Below are positions 7,497-14,906 of a DNA stretch of 20,000 nt, one piece after another. The stretch's first letter is position 1, and every line of letters begins with the position of its first letter. This DNA comes from Prorocentrum cordatum (taxonomy: Eukaryota; Sar; Dinophyceae; Prorocentrales; Prorocentraceae): NCBI GenBank assembly GCA_963575745.1, contig CAUYUJ010022412.1, positions 1 through 20,000 of the forward strand. Direction: 5' to 3'. Both the position numbers and the translations under genes were made by a program. The notes below the pieces were generated by a model. It had not been told where the DNA came from and made no database searches. It saw nothing but the letters and a program-made list of their open reading frames with translations.

Positions 7497-9164
7497 TCAA
7501 CCCGAGCTGCTGCCGTCCTTGAAGCCACCGTAGAAGATGTTCGTGTACACTGCGGAGTGCACGCTCCGCTTCCTCGCAGACTCATCTGAATCTGACTCAG
7601 CAAATGCTGCGGCTGGCTTCCGTTCCAACGGGTTCTTCCTCTTCTTTTTGCTGGGCGGCGGTGCGGCTTCTTCATCCTCCTCCTCTTCCTCCTCGTCCTC
7701 TTCTGCCTCCTCTGCGTCCTCCTCCTCGTCATGCTTTTCCGCCTCTGTCTCCTCGTCTTTCTCGTGCTGCTCTTCCTCTTCCTCCTCTTCCTCCTCGCCG
7801 CCTTCTCCGTCGTCATCCTCTGTAGTTGCCTGGGCTGTCTTAGCTGGCGCCTTCTGCCCGTCGCCGCTCGGCGCCCCTGCAGCTGCCGCAACATCGCCGT
7901 CGGCGACGCCTGCATCTATCTCCTCATCCTTCTCTTTCTGTTCTTCCTCCTCTGACTCCTCTTCCTCGTCAGCCCCGTCGTCCTCGCCATGCTCGTGGTC
8001 TCCTGGCTTTGGCGGTGCAGCTGGCCCTCTACCCGTTGGCTTCGCTTCGGCTGCAGCTGGCTTCCTTTTGGCAGGCGGGCTACCGTCCTCATCCTCGTCA
8101 AGCAGTGCCAAGATGTCACCCAGTTCACCTTCAGCTTCGGGGGCGAGTGCCGCAGCTGGTTTTGCCATCATCGCTGGGCGCTTGAAGACGTGACTGCCAA
8201 CTGGTGGCATTTTCCCTTTGCAGTAGATGCGGCCAGCGAGCTGTTCTGCCTCGTTCTCCTCGTCTTCTTCTTCTTCTTCCTCCTCCTCCTCCTCCTCCTC
8301 CTCCTGTTCGGCTGCGCCATCCTCGCAAGTCTTTCCTGGCGGTGGCGCCTTCATGGCTGGCTTGCCCTTCTTGACCGCGGCACGCGGTGCATCTGAAGCT
8401 TCTTCCTCTTCATCTTCCTCGCCCTCCTCTTCCTCCTCTTCCTCTTCATCTTCCTCATCCTCGTCCGCCTCTTTCTCCTCGTCCTCCTCTCCCTCCTCAG
8501 CTTCCGCAGCCTCTTCGTCCTCGTCTCCGTCTTTACTAGCGGCCTTCTCAGGCGGTTTCTTTCGGGTGGCCTTCTCGGCGGCAGCTGGTCTTTTCATCGG
8601 CGATTGGGGATCCTCGAGCTGCTTCTTCTGTTCTCTTATCTTCTCCCACGTGATCTTCCCGTTGCACAACTTTTTCGCTTGGGCGAGCAACCACGGCTTG
8701 GCGACGTCCATGGACGTGGCGTTGTAGGAGATCTGAAGCTTTTGAGACCCAGCTATTTTGAGAACGAGGCCAACGATGTGATCACCTGAAGGACGAGTTG
8801 CCAACTGCTTCTCCTCGACTACAACCCTTTGAGAAGCGCAGTCCTGAGAATCAAAAATAATGCCTCCCAACTTTTTCTTGCCCTTGGTGTTCTGAGAAGC
8901 CTTCCATTCTGAAACCGTGAGGCTGGGGGGCGGCCATTCCTCGTCGCCCCATCGAGCCCACATCGGATCGGTGTCTGTCGCAGCTGGCTGCGGGAAGAGG
9001 TCGCGGCTGATCTCTGGTGTCTGTTTTCCTGGGCGCAGCAGCCAGGCGACGTTCTTGGTCGGGTCCCACCCTACCTCGGGCTCGGCCAACTGAGATGCAC
9101 GGCGTTTCGTTCTCTTTCTCCGCCGGGGCGCCTCATCTACCCTCGCAGCCTGCAGCTCTCGCAT
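7497..9164 (-). CDS. Gene C: acidic, nuclear-type protein with KRPAAA motifs
   Basis: A single open frame of 555 codons from an ATG, with no intron needed. Residues 14-22 are a basic cluster (RRRKRTKRR). Residues 28-185 form the only globular-looking part, with several Trp (W33, W41, W69, W72, W77, W87) and a lysine-rich end. From 213 to 300, 394-417 and 450-500 the protein is almost all Glu and Asp. Basic motifs punctuate these tracts: KRPAAA at 191-196, FKRPA at 327-331, KRKPAAA at 366-372, and SKKKRK at 505-510, which looks like a nuclear signal. KRPAA-type motifs are common in dinoflagellate proteins. Long acidic tracts next to basic signals occur in histone-chaperone-like and nucleolar proteins, but no catalytic or named domain is visible. 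The Glu tracts mix GAG and GAA, with GAC and GAT for Asp, unlike the purer arrays in introns, which argues for selection on protein. A short upstream frame overlaps the start. Confidence 0.8.
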   Translation of the reverse strand: MRELQAARVDEAPRRRKRTKRRASQLAEPEVGWDPTKNVAWLLRPGKQTPEISRDLFPQPAATDTDPMWARWGDEEWPPPSLTVSEWKASQNTKGKKKLGGIIFDSQDCASQRVVVEEKQLATRPSGDHIVGLVLKIAGSQKLQISYNATSMDVAKPWLLAQAKKLCNGKITWEKIREQKKQLEDPQSPMKRPAAAEKATRKKPPEKAASKDGDEDEEAAEAEEGEEDEEKEADEDEEDEEEEEEEEGEEDEEEEASDAPRAAVKKGKPAMKAPPPGKTCEDGAAEQEEEEEEEEEEEEEDEENEAEQLAGRIYCKGKMPPVGSHVFKRPAMMAKPAAALAPEAEGELGDILALLDEDEDGSPPAKRKPAAAEAKPTGRGPAAPPKPGDHEHGEDDGADEEEESEEEEQKEKDEEIDAGVADGDVAAAAGAPSGDGQKAPAKTAQATTEDDDGEGGEEEEEEEEEQHEKDEETEAEKHDEEEDAEEAEEDEEEEEEDEEAAPPPSKKKRKNPLERKPAAAFAESDSDESARKRSVHSAVYTNIFYGGFKDGSSSG

Positions 9165-9275
9165 TTTTTTTCAACCATCCCGGGTGTGGCTTCCCAGCGG
9201 CTTCTTTTCGCACTGGGTCGTAGAGGTGCCTGCACATGGACAGGAGCCTGCAGCCGCGTTATCACTAAAAAAAAC
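9165..9275 (-). promoter_or_regulatory. 5' leader of gene C: T-tract acceptor and overlapping upstream frame
   Basis: On the minus strand GTGTTTTTTTTAG (9277-9265) is a strong T-tract/AG site about 100 bases before the ATG at 9164, suited to spliced-leader addition. Between them an ATG at 9178-9176 opens a 13-codon frame ending inside gene C. It is separated from the main ATG by an A8 run (minus strand, 9171-9164). Whether translation initiates there is unknown. Confidence 0.4.
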
Positions 9276-9279
9276 ACTG

Positions 9280-9390
9280 GGGGGAGAAACGGGTTTAGGG
9301 AAATAGAGGGGGGCGCGGAGAAGGGAGAGGGGATGAGCAGGGGGAATGGGGGAAGGGAGAGGGGAGGAGAGGGCAGGGAGGGGAAGGAGC
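9280..9390. other. G-rich intergenic sequence
   Basis: The plus strand is dominated by GGGGA, GGGAGA and GGGAGG words (9280-9390), a purine-rich tract between gene D and gene C. No open frame in it looks coding. Confidence 0.6.
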
Positions 9391-9628
9391 GATCGATGGC
9401 CATCAGAGGATTGATCGATGACTGGCCGAACATCCGATTGACGATCGATGACCCCACGATGACCGATCGATGACCCATCGATGACCGACACGCTTGAAAC
9501 CATGTGTTTTCACAGGGATAGTGAAGGTACCGTCGATGATCTATCGATGATCCACGCATCCCTCGCATCGCCTCCTCACTTCCTACCCCCTGCAAATGGC
9601 CGTTTTGATCGGAACGTCGATCGATCGA
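9391..9628. repeat. Cluster of GATCGATGA-type words
   Basis: About ten ATCGATGA/TCGATGA variants occur here, densest at 9410-9485 (GATCGATGACC repeated with CCCATCGATGACCG spacers) and again at 9532-9550 and 9617-9628. The vocabulary matches the cluster at 2332-2453. Frames crossing it encode Ser-Ile-Asp-His repeats and are not convincing genes. Confidence 0.8.
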
Positions 9629-10903
9629 CTGACCAACATACAAGCAAGAAAACAAACAAGCGCCTCATGGTGCTGGTGGTCACCCAGACGTCTCGGTCGG
9701 CCATGTCGAGGTCCCAGGCCTCGGCTTTGTCATTGACGATCCTCTGGAAGCACTGCCTGGCGGCCTCCTTCGAGACCGCAAAGTTGGGGGCGGCAGCCTC
9801 GAGGGACTTCAGCAGCTGGGGAACGTTGTGTATATCCCTCGCCTCTTAACCTCCTCTTCCTCCTCCTCCTCCTTCACCTGGTACCCCCCTCTTCCTTCTC
9901 ATCCTCATCTTCATCATCCTCCTCCTAGCCTGATTGTCGATGCGCCCATCCTCCTCATCCCTCTCCTTATCCTCCTCATCCTCCTCCTCCTCATCATCAT
10001 CATCATTCTCCTCCTCCTTCTCCTCCTCCTCCTCCTCCTCCTCCTCCTCCTCCTCCTCCTCCTCCTCCTCCTCCTCCCCCCCAGCAGCATGTCACTATCT
10101 CCACGCCCCCCCCTGCGGGAAGCGTCGTGGATGGCGACTGCGCGAGGAGGATCTGAGACAAGGGCGAAACGAGAACGCAACCAGAAGGCACGCGAACAGC
10201 ACCGCGGCAACACACCTAAACAACGCAAGCAAAAAAAAGGGTCCGTGCTCAACCGATGGATCTCGGCGACGCAGGCGTCGGAGAAGCGGTCGGTGCCCGG
10301 GTTCACGCCGTATTTGACCCACTTCTCGCTGTCGATGTGGGGGGCCAGCGCCGCGTGCAACGCGTCGCCGCTGCTGGGCGCGGGATGGGGGCGTGTGTCC
10401 TCCTCCTCTTCCTCCTCCTCCTCCTCCTCATTCTCCTCCTCTTTCTTCTTCTCCTCCTCATCCTCCTCCTCATCCTCCCCCTCCTCCTCCTCTTCCTTCT
10501 CCTCCTCCTCCTCCTCCTCCTCCTCCTCCTCCTCCTCCTCCCTCTCCTCCCCTCCTCCTCGCCCTGTTCGCCCTCCTCCTCCTCCTCCTCATCCTCCTCC
10601 TCCTCCTCCTCCTTCCTTTCTCCCCCCTCCTCCTCATCCTCCTCCTTATCATCCTCCCCCTTATCCACCTCCCCCTCCTCCTTGTCCTACTCGTCGTCCT
10701 CCTCTTATTCCTTCTCCAATTCCACGTCTTCCTCTTTCTCCTCATCCTTCTCCTCGTCCTCCTCTTCCTCGTTCTCCTCGTCCCCCTCCCCCTCATCATC
10801 CAAAAAAGGGTGTCCTGCAGCGATCCCGGGTCCCCTTGCTGCCGCCGCCGCCGCCGCCGCCAGCAGTGCGGCCTCGGCCGCGGCCCTTCTTTTTGGCGGC
10901 CAT
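9576..10903 (-). CDS. Gene D: three-exon protein of unknown function
   Basis: Exon 1 (10903-10815) starts at an ATG and encodes a basic, Gly-rich N-terminus (MAAKKKGRGRGRTA, then a Gly run). Exon 2 (10370-10244) encodes a well-formed stretch including LAPHIDSEKWVKYG and FSDACVAEIHRL. Exon 3 (from 9842) encodes a helical stretch including NVPQLLKSLEAAAP, CFQRIVNDKAEAWDL and MADRDVWVTT, with strongly GC-ending codons. Joins are phase 2 and phase 0. Both introns start with GA at similar sequences (GACACCC-T6 and GACCC-T8). The first in-frame stop is at 9578-9576, giving about 160 aa. The last ~30 residues fall in the ATCGATGA repeat zone, so true coding may end at a donor near 9664 (AG|GC) or 9684 (GG|GT) and continue elsewhere. 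The family is not recognised. A small Trp-containing helical domain is all that can be said. Confidence 0.55.
9843..10243 (-). other. Gene D intron 2 (GA-AG) with long TCC/GGA array
   Basis: The intron begins GACCC followed by eight T (10243 downwards) and ends TTAAGAG (9844-9843). It contains a pure TCC array on the plus strand (about 10010-10078) plus degenerate TCC/ATC (9852-10009). Unusually, the sense strand just before the acceptor is GGA-rich, not pyrimidine-rich. An in-frame TAA directly before exon 3 shows that exon 3 does not extend upstream. The exact acceptor (9843 or 9845) is uncertain. Confidence 0.45.
10371..10814 (-). other. Gene D intron 1 (GA-AG) with TCC/GGA array
   Basis: The donor is TGCAG|GACACCC (10815/10814). 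The acceptor CCCAGCAG (10378-10371) offers two adjacent AGs three bases apart. The body (about 10397-10800) is TCC-rich on the plus strand, with pure stretches near 10500-10540. Both sides are phase 2. Confidence 0.5.
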
Positions 10904-11017
10904 CCAGCAGCCGCCGCCCGCGCCACCCGCCACCCCGGGGAGGGTGAGGGTTTGGGAGGCGCGGCAGCGGCGAGAACAACAAGAGCGGGGACGCCCGCGA
11001 CAAGGGCAAGATCGGCC
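10904..11017. other. GC-rich sequence upstream of gene D
   Basis: Short GC-rich segment 5' of the gene D start on the minus strand. It should contain its leader and processing signals, but I see no clear T-tract/AG site here, unlike genes A, B and C. Confidence 0.4.
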
Positions 11018-11200
11018 GTGCCGCCGTGCTGTCCTGCTGCGTTGCTGCTGTGCTGCGGTTGTTGCTGCTGCTGTACCGCCCTGCTGTTTGGTTGTTTGTG
11101 TTGCGGTTGTGCTGCGGCTGTGCTGCGGCTGTGCTGGTGTTGTGTTGCTGTTGTGCTGCTGCCGCGCTGTGCTGCCGTGCCGTCGCGTCGGCGTGCTGTG
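11018..11200. repeat. Degenerate CTG/TTG triplet patch
   Basis: Words such as GCTGTGCTGCGG, GTTGTTGCTGCTGCTG and TGCTGCGGCTGTGCTG recur through about 180 bases. The frame shifts repeatedly, so a coding origin is unlikely. Confidence 0.75.
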
Positions 11201-11298
11201 CCGTTGGTGCGTCCCTCGGCGCTGACCGTGTGATCCTGGGTTCGGTGCTGGTTTAAATGTGTTGTGGCGCGCTGCGTTCGTGCGGAACCTCGCGCGCT

Positions 11299-11640
11299 CG
11301 GGAGGAGGAGGAGGAGGAGGGGGAGGAGGAGGAGGAGGAGGAGGAGGAGGAGGAGGAGGAGGAGGAGGAGGAGGAGGAGGAGGAGGAGGAGGAGGGGAGG
11401 AAGGGAGGAGGAGGAGGAGGAGGAGGAGGAGGAGGAGAAGAAGGGAGGCGAGCAGGAAGAGGAGAGGGATGGAGAAGGAGAAGGGGAGAGGGAGGGAGAA
11501 AGAGGACGAGGGAAAAGAGGAGGGAACAGGAGCAGGAGAAGGAGAAGCATAAGGAGGACGAGCTCGCGAAGAGATGGGGAAAGGGAGGGGGATGATGAGG
11601 AGGATAAGCAGGACGAGCAGGAGGAGGAAGAGGGCGACGA
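11299..11640. repeat. GGA triplet array
   Basis: Pure GGA from about 11322 to 11394, flanked by interrupted GGA/GAG to about 11640. It is complementary in sense to the TCC arrays at 9852-10800, so the purine strand switches around 10.8-11.3 kb. Confidence 0.95.
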
Positions 11641-11689
11641 GAAGACAGGAAGAGGGCAAGATAATACATAAGAGCACAAACATAACGAA

Positions 11690-11880
11690 AATGCTCAAGG
11701 AGGTTGAGTTTTTTGTTTTTGTTTACAAGATTCCGAACATATACGCGGCTTAATAGTCGAAGAGCATGTGTTGCTACCATTAAATAAGGATTGCATTCCT
11801 AAGTAAGAATTACCATTCTTAGATAAGAAGCAACCGTGGGTATGATGTTAATCAGAGACCTCCGGCCTAAATCCTAACAA
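11690..11880. other. AT-rich island between arrays
   Basis: A clear compositional change: T-rich (GTTTTTTGTTTTTG at about 11707) and AT-mixed sequence in otherwise GC-rich surroundings. It includes a perfect hairpin AAGAAT-TACC-ATTCTT (11805-11820). No open frame of note. Confidence 0.6.
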
Positions 11881-11926
11881 GTGGGCGCATCGCGGGTTGC
11901 GCTAGCAAGTGGCGACCCTCTGGGTA

Positions 11927-12275
11927 TGGGTGGGGGTCGCTGGAGAGCCAAGCACCCCACCCATAGGACAAGTCCAGCTGGACTTCTCCTATGGGTGGGG
12001 GTCCCCGGAAAGCCAAGCACCCCACCCATAGGACAAGTCCAGCTGGACTTCTCCTATGGGTGGGGGTTCCCGAGAGCCAAGCACCCCACCCATAGGACAA
12101 GTCCAGCTGGACTTCTCCTATGGGTGGGGGTCGCCGGAGAGCCAAGCACTCCACCCATAGGACAAGTCCAGCTGGACTTCTCCTATGGGTGGGGGTCCCC
12201 GGAAAGCCAAACACCCCACCCGCAGGACAAGTCCAGCTGGACTTCTCCTATGGGTGGGGGTCCCCGGAGAGCGAA
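11927..12275. repeat. Five tandem 65-bp units, each a 44-bp near-perfect palindrome
   Basis: Units start (AGCC or AGCG) at 11946, 12011, 12075, 12140 and 12205, with the next boundary at 12270, so periods are 65, 64, 65, 65, 65. A half unit precedes. Each has a 13-base arm CCCACCCATAGGA, a C/C mismatch, the perfect 16-mer AAGTCCAGCTGGACTT, another C, and TCCTATGGGTGGG (first copy 11956-11999). Units 4 and 5 carry a few arm mutations. Frames crossing it repeat the same peptide in alternating frames because 65 is not a multiple of 3. Confidence 0.95.
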
Positions 12276-12492
12276 GGCGACGACAACGATGACGATGTCG
12301 AGGTCGATGGCGGCGACGAGGACGACGACGACGACGACAGCCGCGACGACGACGAAGACGATGACGACGACGATAAAGACGACGACGGCGACGACGACGA
12401 CGACGAGGGCGACGACGACGACGACGACGGCAGCGACGAAGACTACGATTACGACGACGAGGGCGACGACGACGACGACGACGACGATAAAT

Positions 12493-12550
<58 letters not shown>

Positions 12551-12845
12551 GGGCGACAACGACGACTGCTTCGATGGAGAAGACGACGAAGACGACGACG
12601 ACGAAGGCGACAACAGCGACGACGATGACGAAGACGACGGCGACGACGACGAAGACGACTACTACTGCGTCGACGAAGACGACAACGACGACGACGACGA
12701 CCAGGGCGACGACGGCGACGAGGGCGACGACGACGACGAGGGCGACGACGACGACAAAGACGATAAAGACGACGATGAAGACGACGACGACGACGAGGGC
12801 GACGACGCCGACGACGACGACGACGACGAGGGCGACGACGACTGA
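12276..12845. repeat. GAC triplet array (about 570 bp)
   Basis: Almost entirely GAC with scattered GAT, GGC, GAA and AAA triplets. It follows directly on the last palindromic unit. Purest stretch about 12494-12547. Frames encode poly-Asp, poly-Thr/Arg or poly-Val by triplet bias, on both strands. Confidence 0.95.
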
Positions 12846-12875
12846 GACGACGAAGGCATGCACGATCCTTGCGGT

Positions 12876-13095
12876 GTCCGGCGTCCAGCGTCCGGCGTCC
12901 GGCGTCTGGCGTCCGGCGTCCGGTGTCCGGTGTCCTGTTTCCAATGTCCGGCGACCGGCGTCCAGCGTCCGGCGTCTGGCATCTGGCGTCCGGTGTCCGG
13001 TGTCTGGTGTATGGTGTCCGTTGTCCTGTGTCCGGAGTCTGGTGTTCGGTGCCCCTGTCCGGGCGCCTGGTGTCCGGTGTCCGGTGTCTGGCGTC
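12876..13095. repeat. Heptamer array GTCCGGY, copy 1
   Basis: About 30 consecutive 7-base units with consensus GTCCGGC changing to GTCCGGT, with variants GTCCAGC, GTCTGGC and GTCCTGT. One segment near 13050-13070 breaks phase. All three frames give the same 7-residue peptide repeat, as expected for a 7-base unit. Not the TTTAGGG telomere heptamer. Confidence 0.9.
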
Positions 13096-13109
13096 AGTTG
13101 CAGAGCATG

Positions 13110-13597
13110 AGGCGGGGGAGGAGCAGCAGCAGCAGGAGGATGAGGATGATGATGGTGATGAGGAGGAGGAGGGTACCAAAAATCATAATGAGGATGAGGA
13201 TAAGCAGCAGGAGGACGAGGAGGAGGATGTTGAGGTGGAGGAGGGGGTTGAGGAGGATGAGGAGGATGGGGAGGAGGATAAGGAAGGGGTGGATAAGGAG
13301 GGGAATCAAGAGAATGAGGCTGAAGATGATGAGGAGGATGAGGAGACGGAGAAGGAGGAGGATATTGAGGAGGATGATGAGGATGATGAGGAAGAACTAT
13401 ATGATTACAATGACGATGATGAGCAGGAGGACAAGCAGCAGGACAAGGATGCAGCAGCAGCAGGATGAGGAGAATGAGGATGAAGAGGAGAAGTCAGGAG
13501 CAGCAGGAGGATGATGATGATGGCGATGATGAAAAAGAGGGGGAGGTAGAGAAAGAGGAGGAATGTGGGGAGGAGGAACAGCAGCAGAATGAGGATT

Positions 13598-13661
<64 letters not shown>

Positions 13662-13765
13662 GGGGGAATGGAGAGGATGAGGACGAGGGGAAGGAGGATG
13701 AGGAGGAGGTGGACGGGGAGAAGGAGGAGGAGGAGGAGGAAGAGTGGAAGATGATCAGGAGGATG
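13110..13765. repeat. GAG/GAT triplet tract with pure GAT array
   Basis: Degenerate GAG, GAT and AAG triplets with CAG patches throughout. A pure GAT array of about 20 units occupies 13600-13659. Acidic frames crossing it resemble low-complexity proteins, but shift between frames and have no ordered part, so no gene is called. Confidence 0.85.
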
Positions 13766-13784
13766 AGGAGCAGCAGGAGCGGGC

Positions 13785-13965
13785 CCCAACGGGCGTGCCG
13801 GACCGGCGGGTGGATCGTAACGGACGGGTCGGGTCGGGCGGGCGGGACATTAAAGTAGGAAACATCATCGAGTTGGCACGCGCGTGTCCTAACGGGCGGA
13901 TCGGGTCCGGCGGGCGGACCCTAACGGGCGGGCGGGTCGGTCTGGGCGGGCATTTAAATAGTGTT
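13785..13965. repeat. G-rich AACGGGCGG repeat
   Basis: Three to four related ~30-base copies of a block starting TAACGGRCGG and followed by GGTCGGG and GGCGGGCGGAC words, for example at 13817, 13889 and 13920. A short AT-containing segment (13849-13880) splits the first copy from the others. Confidence 0.65.
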
Positions 13966-13984
13966 CAATCTGTCTTGCTGGACC

Positions 13985-14112
13985 TCTGCGAGGGCGACGA
14001 GGGAGACGAAAACGACGAGGGCGAGGACGACGACGACGACGACGATGAAGGCGACGACGACGACGACGACGACGATGAAGGCGACGACGACGACGAAGAC
14101 CGCGACGACGAC
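13985..14112. repeat. GAC array with a 27-base higher-order unit
   Basis: GAC triplets punctuated by GATGAAGGC. The block GATGAAGGC followed by six GACs repeats, giving a 27-base higher-order period (14044 and 14071). Confidence 0.8.
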
Positions 14113-14190
14113 CCGTCCTCCTCCTCCTCCGCCTCCTTCTCCTCGTCTCCTCCTCCTCCCTCTTCCTCCTCCTCCTCCCCCACCTTCACA
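14113..14190. repeat. TCC triplet tract
   Basis: TCC/CTC triplets directly following the GAC array, with GCC and TTC interruptions. Confidence 0.85.
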
Positions 14191-14227
14191 GTCATCAGAG
14201 CGTAATACTCGCTATGATCGTCAGCAG

Positions 14228-14480
14228 CGGCATCAACATCATCATAATCATCACCAGCATCGTCATCGTCATTATCATCACCATCATCACCATCACCATC
14301 ATCACCATCATCACCATCATCATCATCACCATCATAACCATCATCACTACCATCACCATCATCACTACTACCACCACCACCATCATCATCACCATCATCA
14401 CCATCATCACCACCGACATCCTTATCGTCATCATCATCATCGTCGTCATCATCATCGTCATCATCATCATGGCATGGTCA
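14228..14480. repeat. ATC/ACC (CAT/CAC) triplet array
   Basis: CATCAC and CATCAT triplets for about 250 bases, with a few CGT and TAT changes. Reads poly-His/Ile/Ser by frame. Less regular sequence continues to about 14597. Confidence 0.9.
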
Positions 14481-14597
14481 ACTTCATTGACAGCTTCGTC
14501 ATCACCGTAATCATCATCACCGTCGTCGTCGTCGTCTGCATCCATCGCACTCATTACCGTAGTCGCCATCAACACCAACATAAACATCATCATCGAC

Positions 14598-14784
14598 GTC
14601 CGGGGCCGGTGTCCAGAGTCCGGTGTCCGGTGTCCGGTGTCCAATGTCATGTGTCCGGTGTCCGGTGTCCAGTGTCCGGTGTCCGTTGTCCAGTGTCCGG
14701 TGCCCGATGCCCGGTGCCCGGTGTCCAGTGCCCGGTGTCGGGTGTCAAGTGTCCGGTGTCTGGTATCCGGTGTCCAGTGTCCAG
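14598..14784. repeat. Heptamer array GTCCGGT, copy 2
   Basis: About 26 heptamers with consensus GTCCGGT and variants GTCCAGT, GCCCGGT and GTCAAGT. Same family as 12876-13095, 1.7 kb away, in the same orientation and again next to a GAC array. Confidence 0.9.
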
Positions 14785-14805
14785 CGCGCGAGAATGGTTC
14801 TATAG

Positions 14806-14900
14806 TACGACGACGACGACGGCGGCGGCGACGGCGGCGACGACGAAGACGACGGGGGCGACGACGACGACGACGGCGACGACGACGATGACGACGATGC
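14806..14900. repeat. GAC/GGC triplet array
   Basis: GAC triplets with GGC and GAT interruptions immediately after the second heptamer array, running into the 47-bp repeat. Confidence 0.85.
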
Positions 14901-14906
14901 CGAGGC

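Noticed and set aside
9828-11225. 465-codon plus-strand open frame
   Set aside because: Nearly all Ser, Pro, Leu and Cys from TCC and CTG arrays. It runs antisense across the three exons of gene D, which have much better coding character.
10705-11698. Overlapping 300-324-codon minus-strand frames
   Set aside because: Poly-Ser, poly-Leu and poly-Pro read from the GGA array. Only the last ~30 codons of one frame (from the ATG at 10903) are convincing, and they are used as gene D exon 1.
11881-13179. Long frames with repeated KHPTHRTSPAGLLLW-type peptide and poly-Thr/Arg
   Set aside because: The peptide repeat comes from the 65-bp palindrome array and changes frame with each unit. The rest is GAC-array translation. 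Equivalent frames exist on both strands.
12876-14784. Telomeric repeat
   Set aside because: The unit is a heptamer but its sequence is GTCCGGY, not TTTAGGG, and the arrays are interstitial and diverged.
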